Shown piece by piece: positions 6,952 to 13,500 of a stretch of DNA of 18,782 nucleotides (position 1 is its first letter; each line of letters opens with the position of its first letter). The stretch is from Treponema sp. UBA3649. Lineage in GTDB: Bacteria > Spirochaetota > Spirochaetia > Treponematales > Treponemataceae. Under the pieces are notes generated by a model. That model worked only from the letters and a program-made list of their open reading frames with translations. It did no database searches and was not told the DNA's origin. Where the stretch lies: positions 1 to 18,782 of the forward strand of contig DFKI01000071.1 in NCBI GenBank assembly GCA_002373325.1, written 5' to 3'. The translations under genes and the position numbers were made by a program.

Positions 6952-7152
6952 GTTTTTTCCTGATTGAGGTCTTTGTTTCGGACTTACGCCGGATTGTAGG
7001 GGCGCGGAGCGTTCCAGGCCTTGGACTGGAATGAAACCCCGGAAAGCCGGTTCGCCATGTTTTTCGGCGGCAGCCAGTTTTTGACTTGGGAGTCCGTCCT
7101 GAAAAATCTTACGGGAACGCCTGATTTTGTCTGTGGCATCCCCGTTTTGTTT
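6952..7152 (-). other. long, GC-rich ohrR leader with inverted repeats
   Basis: About 195 bases lie between the predicted transcription start (near 7146) and the ohrR ATG, far more than a simple leader. The part at about 6985-7075 is visibly richer in GC than its surroundings and has an 8-bp stem (7010-7017 with 7026-7033). Both strands stay open here: a frame at 7021-7227 (+) and one at 6984-7181 (-). Neither shows a good ribosome site or a recognisable domain. It may be a structured RNA leader or a dispersed repeat. Confidence 0.35.
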
Positions 7153-7184
7153 ATTCTAGCATATTGCGGGTCTTGTGGCAATAT
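7153..7184 (-). promoter_or_regulatory. ohrR promoter with an inverted repeat (ATATTGC-N10-GCAATAT)
   Basis: On the - strand TTGCCA (7181-7176), 17 bases and TAGAAT (7158-7153) form a good sigma-70 promoter. A perfect 7-bp inverted repeat, 7161-7167 with 7178-7184, covers the -35 box and the spacer. It differs from the OhrR-box-like site at the peroxidase, so it may bind another factor or a diverged OhrR dimer. Confidence 0.5.
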
Positions 7185-7194
7185 CAGTTTTCGG

Positions 7195-7248
7195 TCTAAA
7201 AGAGCTTCTAAAGAAGAGCTTCTATAGAAGGGCTTCTATAGAAGAGCT
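7195..7248. repeat. 14-bp palindromic tandem repeat at the peroxidase 3' end
   Basis: Three full 14-base units (7203-7216, 7217-7230, 7231-7244) read AGCTTCTAAAGAAG, AGCTTCTATAGAAG and GGCTTCTATAGAAG, flanked by a partial unit and a final AGCT. Units 2 and 3 hold the perfect palindrome CTTCTATAGAAG and can pair with each other as a 10-12 bp hairpin. The peroxidase stop codon (TAG) lies inside unit 3. The hairpin may stabilise or terminate the peroxidase mRNA. Confidence 0.75.
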
Positions 7249-7718
7249 GCGATGTGCGAGTCGATTTTTTCGGGTGTGTCGGTGGGGGCGAATCTTTTTA
7301 TGACCGAGCCGTTTCTGTCCACGAGAAATTTCGTGAAGTTCCATTTTATGTTGCTTCCGATGATTCCTGGTTTTTCTTCCTTCAGATATTTGTAGAGGGG
7401 GTCGGCGTTGTTTCCGTTGACTTCAATTTTTCCGAGCTGGGGGAAGGTCGTGTTGTAGTGCAGGGTGCAGAACTGTGTGATTTCCTCATTGCTTCCCGGG
7501 GCCTGGTTTCCGAACTGATTGCATGGGAAGTCGAGGATTTCGAGTCCCTTGCCGTGGTACTTCTGGTAGAGTTCCTCAAGTCCCTTGTACTGAGGTGTGA
7601 ATCCGCATCCGGTCGCCGTGTTTACGATGAGCATGACCTTGCCCTCAAACTGATTGAGCTTTACGTCGTTGCCTTTTCCGTCTTTTACTGTGTAGCCGTA
7701 GATTTTTGCCTGTGCCAT
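7236..7718 (-). CDS. gpx: Cys-type glutathione peroxidase family protein (probably thioredoxin-dependent)
   Basis: A 160-residue protein of the usual length for the family. It reduces hydrogen peroxide and organic peroxides in the cytoplasm. The signatures are VNTATGCGFTPQYKGLEEL with the peroxidatic Cys38 (Cys instead of Sec), FPCNQFGNQ with Gln68, and KWNFTKFLVD with Trp126 and Asn127, which together complete the catalytic tetrad. Cys84 in EEITQFCTLHY sits where thioredoxin-dependent members have their resolving Cys, so thioredoxin is the likelier reductant. GGAGG lies 5 bases before ATG 7718. A strong promoter overlaps an OhrR-box-like palindrome, and ohrR is the next gene downstream on the same strand, so induction by organic peroxide through OhrR is likely. 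The stop codon lies inside a 14-bp tandem repeat. Confidence 0.93.
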   Translation of the reverse strand: MAQAKIYGYTVKDGKGNDVKLNQFEGKVMLIVNTATGCGFTPQYKGLEELYQKYHGKGLEILDFPCNQFGNQAPGSNEEITQFCTLHYNTTFPQLGKIEVNGNNADPLYKYLKEEKPGIIGSNIKWNFTKFLVDRNGSVIKRFAPTDTPEKIDSHIAALL

Positions 7719-7743
7719 AAGTGCCTCCTTGATTTGTATCTTT

Positions 7744-7758
7744 TACAATTATATTGTA
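7744..7758 (-). promoter_or_regulatory. OhrR-box-like operator overlapping the gpx -10 box
   Basis: TACAATTATATTGTA is a 6-3-6 inverted repeat and nearly the same as the known OhrR operator core (TACAATT-AATTGTA). One arm is the -10 hexamer of the peroxidase promoter, so OhrR bound here would exclude RNA polymerase. Confidence 0.7.
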
Positions 7759-7781
7759 TGCTATTTATAATTTTCTGTCAA
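7753..7781 (-). promoter_or_regulatory. sigma-70 promoter of gpx
   Basis: On the - strand: TTGACA (7781-7776), a 17-base spacer and TACAAT (7758-7753). Transcription would start near 7746, giving a leader of about 28 bases with GGAGG near its end. Confidence 0.75.
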
Positions 7782-7825
7782 GTGATTTCGGAGAAATTTT
7801 TTTTATATTTTTTTTTGATTTTTGC

Positions 7826-7854
7826 TTGACAAATAATATTATTCGCATTATATT
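7826..7854 (+). promoter_or_regulatory. promoter of the PadR operon, with a 12-bp palindrome in the spacer
   Basis: TTGACA (7826-7831), 17 bases and TATATT (7849-7854). The spacer contains the perfect palindrome AATAATATTATT (7832-7843), a natural place for the PadR product to bind and repress its own operon. That binding is inferred. Confidence 0.65.
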
Positions 7855-7894
7855 ATTATCAGTTAGGTAATACTATTTTGAAAGGAGGCGGCCA

Positions 7895-8212
7895 ATGAAG
7901 TTTAATACTGGGACTTCCCTGCTGGATGCCGTGGTGCTTGCCGTTGTTGCTTCGGAGATGGACGGGACCTACGGCTACAAGATTACGCAGGATGTCCGTA
8001 GCGTTCTGGATGTTTCTGAGAGCGCGCTTTATCCGGTTCTGAGGCGCTTGCAGGTGGGCGGTCTTTTGGAGACTTATGACAAGGAGTTCAACGGTCGGAA
8101 CAGGCGGTATTACAAGATTTCGGGGCAGGGTAAATCCGAGCTGGAGTCTTACAAGACTGACTGGAGCACTTATGTTACGAAAATCAACGGGATTTTAGGA
8201 GCAGGAAGATGA
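7895..8212 (+). CDS. PadR-family transcriptional regulator
   Basis: A 105-residue winged-helix protein of the short PadR type. The family signatures are LLDAVVLAVVASEMDGTYGY at the N-terminus, SESALYPVLRRLQVGGLLE (recognition helix) and NRRYYKISGQGKSELES (wing and start of the C-terminal helix). Short PadR proteins repress genes for envelope-stress or drug-response proteins next to them. AAAGGAGG at 7881-7888 precedes the ATG by 6 bases. The stop codon overlaps the next start (ATGA), so translation is coupled to the HAAS protein. PadR with a HAAS partner is a recurrent gene pair in bacteria. The effector is unknown. Confidence 0.92.
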   Translation: MKFNTGTSLLDAVVLAVVASEMDGTYGYKITQDVRSVLDVSESALYPVLRRLQVGGLLETYDKEFNGRNRRYYKISGQGKSELESYKTDWSTYVTKINGILGAGR

Positions 8213-9102
8213 CGAGGGAGAAGTATTTGGCTGAGCTCAGGGACGCGCTTAAGTCTTTGCCTGTGGCTGAGCAGGATGAGGCGCTTGATTTTTACAAGGG
8301 ATATTTTGAGGATGCGGACAATGACGAGGAGGTCATGGCATCTCTCGGTTCCCCTGTGGAGCTGGCAAAAACCATTTTGGACAGGTTCGTGAGTGTGCCC
8401 GAGGTTTGCAGGCCGCATGAGAATCAGGACGGACATGGTACTTACGGGTCTTTCAAGGATTCCGAGGTGCGTTCGCTGGACATTTCGATTGGTGCGGCGG
8501 AGGCTGTGATTGCGAGCGGGGATTCCTATTCGGTGGAGTACAAGAACATGGAGGCCGGGGACATTACCGTGGGTCTTTCGGGACTTGGGACGCTTTCAAT
8601 CAAGAACAACGCGACTTACAGGAATTTCACGTTCTGGATGAGGAGCGACTCAAAAAATCCACCGCGCATTCTGATTAAGGTTCCGTCGGATGCCAGGCTG
8701 GATCTTTTCAAGCTGAGTCTCGGTGCCGGGTCGGTGACATCAAGCGGACTGAGGCTTAAGGCGGATAAGATTGACCTGAGCGTGGGAGCCGGAAATCTGG
8801 TGCTCGGAAACATTGAGGGCGGATGCGGCAAACTTTCATGCGGGATGGGAAATCTTGAGTATTCGGGCAAGGTTTCGGGCAAGGTCAAGACGGACTGCGG
8901 CATGGGAAAGCTTCAGATGAATCTTGCCGGAAAAGAGAGCGAGTATTCGTTTGCGGCTTCCGTGGGATTGGGGCAGGTTCAGTTCAACAAGATTCAGAAA
9001 AACGGAATCGGAAGGCTGGAGTGTCCTGAGAAAAAGGCGAATCATATTGAGGCGAGCTGCGGTATGGGGCTTGTCAAAATTGAAATGAAGGAAACGGTCT
9101 GA
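8209..9102 (+). CDS. HAAS (DUF1700)-domain protein with a DUF4097-like beta-solenoid
   Basis: A 297-residue protein. Residues 1-65 are a HAAS/DUF1700-type helical domain (MTREKYLAELRDALKSL, then EALDFYKGYFEDA and ASLGSPVELAKTIL). From about residue 85 comes a repetitive beta domain like DUF4097, with six G-x-G motifs at about 172, 193, 212, 231, 253 and 285 (for example SVGAGNL, SCGMGNL, DCGMGKL, SVGLGQV, SCGMGLV). Usual HAAS proteins have membrane helices between the two parts. None is seen here, so this one is predicted soluble. It overlaps the PadR stop by 4 bases and precedes a PspC-domain protein, and the three are one operon. Its role is probably regulatory or envelope related; no enzyme motif is visible. 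Confidence 0.85.
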   Translation: MTREKYLAELRDALKSLPVAEQDEALDFYKGYFEDADNDEEVMASLGSPVELAKTILDRFVSVPEVCRPHENQDGHGTYGSFKDSEVRSLDISIGAAEAVIASGDSYSVEYKNMEAGDITVGLSGLGTLSIKNNATYRNFTFWMRSDSKNPPRILIKVPSDARLDLFKLSLGAGSVTSSGLRLKADKIDLSVGAGNLVLGNIEGGCGKLSCGMGNLEYSGKVSGKVKTDCGMGKLQMNLAGKESEYSFAASVGLGQVQFNKIQKNGIGRLECPEKKANHIEASCGMGLVKIEMKETV

Positions 9103-9144
9103 AAACCGGAAAGGTCGGACTGTCCCTATAAGGAGGAAAATATT

Positions 9145-9423
9145 ATGGGTGAAAAGAAACTTTACAGGGTAACGGACAACAAAGTGTTCTGCGGTGTTTG
9201 CAGCGGTCTTGCGGAATATTTCAAGATTGATGTGACTCTCATCAGGGTAATCTGGGCGCTTCTGACTGTGTTCACGGCACTTTTCGGCGGTGTTCTGGCT
9301 TACATCATCTGTGCGGCGATTATCCCGGAAAGGACAGGAGGCGGAAGTTCGGAGCGCAGCGCTTCAAACAACTCGTATACTTCCAAACCTTCCGATGATT
9401 TTGACAATTACTTCAAGAAATAG
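9145..9423 (+). CDS. PspC-domain membrane protein
   Basis: A 92-residue protein with a PspC domain. KLYRVTDNKVFCGVCSGLAE and YFKIDVTLIRVIWALL are the diagnostic N-terminal segments, and one to two hydrophobic stretches follow (about residues 33-61). The tail (residues 62-92) is soluble, rich in Ser and Gly, and probably disordered. PspC proteins are inner-membrane sensors of envelope stress, though no pspA is present in this window. AAGGAGG at 9130-9136 precedes the ATG at 9145 by 8 bases. Last gene of the PadR operon, with a strong terminator about 30 bases after its stop. Confidence 0.93.
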   Translation: MGEKKLYRVTDNKVFCGVCSGLAEYFKIDVTLIRVIWALLTVFTALFGGVLAYIICAAIIPERTGGGSSERSASNNSYTSKPSDDFDNYFKK

Positions 9424-9453
9424 GGAAGGCTTGGTCTGATTGTCGGTCGGATT

Positions 9454-9488
9454 TCCCCGGGGTGTTTTTCATCTCGGGGATTTTTTTT
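9454..9488 (+). terminator. strong intrinsic terminator of the PadR/HAAS/PspC operon
   Basis: An 11-bp stem pairs 9454-9464 (TCCCCGGGGTG) with 9470-9480, the outer six pairs being TCCCCG/CGGGGA. The loop is five T, and eight T follow at 9481-9488. It has no matching T run on the other strand, so it serves the + strand only. The - strand channel gene ends at 9498. Confidence 0.9.
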
Positions 9489-9497
9489 AGGACAGAC

Positions 9498-10307
9498 TTA
9501 TTCGGCGTTGCCCTGGAGATAGACGTACCAGTAACCGAATCCTGTGACCGCGGCTCCACCCACGATGTTTCCGAGTGTTACGGGAAGCAGGTTTCTGTAG
9601 AGGAATGTGAGCCACGAGAGTCCCTCTGTTCCAAGCACGGGAATGCCGGATCTCATGCATGTGAAGAGACCTGCCGGGATGAAGTACATGTTTGCGACAC
9701 AGTGCTCGAATCCGCAGAGAACGAAAAGGACGATCGGAAGATAGAGGGCTGCGATTTTTCCACCAAGGTCAGATGCCGCGAGTGAGACCCATACGGCCAT
9801 GCAGACCATGAAGTTGCAAAGGATTCCACGGACAAAGGCATCCATGAATGTAAGCTCCACCTTTGACGTTGCCGTGTCGATGAGATTCTGTGCGAGCGCT
9901 CCTCCGTAAATGGGACTGTTTCCGCTTGTGCAGCATGATGTGACAAGCCATGCGATGAAGACTCCCCCTGCGAAATTTCCGATGAAGACCACAAGCCAGT
10001 TCAAGAGCATACGCCAGACGGAGACACGCTTTTGGAGTACCGGCATGATTATGAGGCTGTTTCCCGTAAAGAGCTCAGCTCCGCCGACCAAGACCATCAT
10101 CAGTCCGATAGGGAAAATCAGCGCGCTTAGGATTCTTCCCAAAGCCGGGACTGGAACAAGGAATGAAGCTACGGTGCTGCCGAAGCCTCCCAATGCGATG
10201 AACATTCCGGCAAAGAGGGCCAGAACGAACATTTTCAAAACGGGAAGTTTTGCTTTTTGAGAACCGACATCAACATAAAGCCGGGCCATTTCTGCTGGAG
10301 AATTCAT
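9498..10307 (-). CDS. formate/nitrite transporter (FNT) family channel
   Basis: A 269-residue FocA/NirC-type membrane channel with six hydrophobic segments. The family signatures are GGAELFTGNS (about 75-84), GILCNFMVCMAVW (about 161-173) and GFEHCVANMYF with the central conserved His (H202). These proteins pass formate, nitrite or similar small anions through the inner membrane. The TTG at 10316 is in frame but only 1 base from its ribosome site. AAAGGAG (10324-10318) lies 10 bases before the ATG at 10307, which is preferred. No pyruvate formate-lyase, nitrite reductase or other enzyme is nearby to decide the substrate. Formate export from mixed-acid fermentation is plausible for such an organism. 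The gene runs in the same direction as the macroglobulin gene, after a gap of 218 bases. Confidence 0.92.
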   Translation of the reverse strand: MNSPAEMARLYVDVGSQKAKLPVLKMFVLALFAGMFIALGGFGSTVASFLVPVPALGRILSALIFPIGLMMVLVGGAELFTGNSLIIMPVLQKRVSVWRMLLNWLVVFIGNFAGGVFIAWLVTSCCTSGNSPIYGGALAQNLIDTATSKVELTFMDAFVRGILCNFMVCMAVWVSLAASDLGGKIAALYLPIVLFVLCGFEHCVANMYFIPAGLFTCMRSGIPVLGTEGLSWLTFLYRNLLPVTLGNIVGGAAVTGFGYWYVYLQGNAE

Positions 10308-10525
10308 TTTAAACAAACTCCTTTGATTTTAGTTTTGTTCCTGAGAACTTGCTTTTTTCAGAAAACGTCTAAGTTTAATTTTACATCAAAAAGCAAGAAA
10401 TCTCAAGTCAAGTTGAAAAAAGTTAAATGGAACCTCTAAAAACTTCAGCTTTTAGATTACCTAAAAAATATCCACATGAGGAAGTCCCTTGCCATTTTAT
10501 GTTTTGGAACCTCCCCATGTTGATT
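10308..10525 (-). other. intergenic, between the macroglobulin stop and the FNT gene
   Basis: AT-rich, with no coding frame that I can support. It holds a 7-bp inverted repeat (TCTAAAA 10435-10441 with TTTTAGA 10450-10456), a palindromic GTTC-CTGA-GAAC near 10334-10345, and a direct repeat TGGAACCTC at 10428-10436 and 10505-10513. A promoter for the FNT gene should lie here but no convincing -35/-10 pair was found. A possible GGAGGTTCC/GGGACTTCC stem could end the macroglobulin transcript, although the T run is not immediately after it. Confidence 0.35.
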
Positions 10526-13500
10526 CTATTCAATCTTCCAGACCTCTCCGTTGCTCCTTCCGAAAATCTCCGGCTCGTACATACATTCTGCCAAAGCCGC
10601 CGGGGTCTCGTACTCACCTGTTCTCTGTGCCCGGAAAAGGAATTCGAAGTTCTGGCTGCCGATGGGGAGGTAGTTCCAGAAGCATCTGATTTCCGCGTCA
10701 TAGATGTCCTGATGGCTGAAGCTCAGTCTCGGAATCCATAGTCTCTTTGAGCTTGTGTCCTTGCTCTCTGGATTCGGAACCGTGGCCGTGGTTACAAACG
10801 CGCTGTTGAGGATTTCAGCTCCTGCGGGAACCGGTGCCCGGACTGCCACATAGTTTCTTTCCTTTGTCGTGGTGACGAAAACTTTTTCCCGGTAGATTGT
10901 TCCGCTCTTGAGTTTTCCGGGTGCGACCCTTTCTCCTGTACGCGCATCGGTGATTTCCACGTAGACGCAGAGACCCTCATCCCTTGCCGTCTGCTCCTTT
11001 GCCGGAATGGCGTAGGTCATGCTTGCAGTGTAGAAGAGTTTTCCGCTTCCGTCCTTTTTGATTTCGAAGGGAAGCTCGGTTTCAAGGGGCACATCAAGAG
11101 CCGGCCACTCAAGGGAGAATTTCTCGTCCTTCTGCTTTGTGTTTGGCGCGGGGGTTCCGAATCTGTATGTCTGCTCAACGGGTTCCGCTCCAAGTCCCTT
11201 GAATTTTCCATCAAGGATTTTCTTTCCGTCAATCAGTGCTGTGGCCGTGAGATTCGTGTCCTCAAGTTTGTTTTCGCGGATATAGGCATCCAGTGCAATC
11301 AGAACGCGGCTTGTCATAACGGTCGAGTACCATCTTCCCTTTCCGGCTTTTTCCATCTCAAGGAGCTGCCAGACCAAGTGTCCGTTGTAGATGTCGTCCG
11401 CATCCACCTTCGTGAAAAGATGAAGTGCAAGAGCATATCTCTCAGGATTTCCGTTGTAGAAATACCATCCGCTCATGGGCACTGAGTTCTGGAAGGATGC
11501 TCCCCGGGTCGTAAGGGACATGAGGTTTTTGATTTTCTTTACCGCAAGGGCACTCTGTTCTTTGTATCCAAGCTCCACGGCTGCAAGTCCTGCGAACGCA
11601 TACTCGCTGATTCCTGTGTCGGAGTTGAGGATTGTCGTAAGGTCCCCTGCTGCGATTTTTTCACCGAGCCTTGAGAGCACATAGTAACTGTATGCCTTTG
11701 GATACCACCATCCTTTTTCGTCGAGTTTTTTCAGCTCGCTTCTGATGTATGAGACGAGTTGTTTCTGATTCAGCTTTGATGGCATCTTGATTCCGTGCTC
11801 TTTTGACAGCGCAAGGATTTCTCCGATTCTGAGTGTTACGGCGAATGAGCTTTCTCTTCCGTCCGGCCAGTAGGGGAATCCACCGTCCTTTCTCTGCACT
11901 TCAGCCCATGATGCGATTTCTGATTCCACCACGGATTTTGGATTTTCCACTTCGCTCTTCAGTCCGAACACAGAGATGTAGTCTCCGAATGCGATGAGTG
12001 GCATGACCGCCGATGAACGCTGCTCAAGACATCCGTAGGGATAGCGGAACACATAGTCCACGGCTGTGCGCAAAGTACCGAGCCTTGTGGAATCCAGCTG
12101 TATGTAGAAGGAACCACGTCCGTCGTCTGTACCGGCAGGGAAGATGATTCTTTCATCCGCGGATTTTTCATCGGAATCAATCTGGCCCACGGTGGTGACT
12201 GTCTCGTAGATGTAGGGTTTCTCAATCTCCAGACGCTTGTAGATGATTTCATTCACCGATTTTGATTTTACCGTGAACGCAAGTGTTATCCATCCCGCGC
12301 TCTGTGCGTCAATGCGGAACATCAGTGTGGATGTGTCCCCGGGCTTTATCGCGAGTGATTTTTTTGCCTCTCCTGAAACGGATGCCTTTCCCGGAAGTTT
12401 TACAAGCTCACCTTCGGTCGGGACATAATCAGTTTTTTCAAGTCCTGAAATCACTTCGAATTCCACCGAGACATCCTCGCTTTCGTCCCCTATGTTCGTG
12501 ATTACAACTCCGGCTTCCCCATTGTCTCCGGAACGCAGGATTCTTGTCTCCACGTCGCGCACTGAGATGGGATTCGCTACGGTCAGTTTGTCTTCATTAT
12601 AGGCATAGTCATTTTCTTTTACGCCAACTACGGTCACGACATATTCTGTGAGGGAGTCGGGGAGTTTGAATTCCGCGCTCACTTTTCCGTTCTCATCGGT
12701 GACAAGATTCGGCAGGAAAACTGCTGTGGCTCGGAAATCTTTTCGTATCTGCATGACAGGTCCGGCTCCTTCGTCTCCACCGTTTGCAGCCGCGGATTCA
12801 TCTGCCGTGTCTGCCATCATCATGGAAGCCTCTTCCAAAACCATGTCATCTTCCCATTCTACCTCAGCCTTTGCCTCCGATGCCCTTGAAGATGCCGTTG
12901 CTTTCATCATCATATCGTTTCTGCGGTATATGACGGCCCTCTCCCTCGCGCTCGTAGTGTAGGTTCCGTAAGTCACAGGGTCAATCAAAGTGGTCCTTGA
13001 GTCGGATTTGTACGTGCGGTTGTTGAAGTAGATGAGACTGTAGAAATTTTCAAGCGGATTTCCGACGTGGTAGCCAATCAGGTCAAGCACTCCACGGTCT
13101 ACTGCCATGAGTGTGAGTTCCGCGTTGGCAAGTGGCTTTCCGTCTTTGGTCGCGGTCAAATCAATCTTCGCGTCGCTTCCGGGGGTGTAGCAGTTTTTGT
13201 CCATCTTCACTTCAACGTCAAAGCTGCGGCTCTTTTTGCTCACAACCAGTGTGGTGGATGCGGAAATGGGCTTCGGTTTTCCCTCGTCGGATGAGTCGTA
13301 ATCAGCGGGGGGCTCCTTGCTTCTGTTCATGAATGTGGAGACGCTGACCCATACTGTCGGGATGTAGGATTCCTCGATGGGAACGTCAATCGTTGTGCTG
13401 CTCTTCTCAAGGGTGATAATTTTTTCACTGAGGATTCCCTCGCGCTCCACTGTGACAAGATAGCTTCCCTTTTCAAGCGGACTTTCCAGGGCGATGTGTG

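Noticed and set aside
6984..7227. Open frames on both strands upstream of ohrR as real small genes
   Set aside because: No convincing ribosome site on either strand, no domain or signal peptide; better explained as leader or repeat DNA.
7254..7829. 191-codon + strand frame opposite gpx
   Set aside because: It is the shadow of a clearly recognised glutathione peroxidase and runs into the PadR promoter.
10334..10345. GTTCCTGAGAAC palindrome upstream of the FNT gene as an FNR/CRP-type site
   Set aside because: It does not match the TTGAT-N4-ATCAA pattern and no promoter could be placed beside it.
10428..10513. Direct repeat TGGAACCTC (10428-10436 and 10505-10513) as a mobile-element footprint
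   Set aside because: Only 9 bases, no terminal inverted repeats and no transposase between; likely chance.
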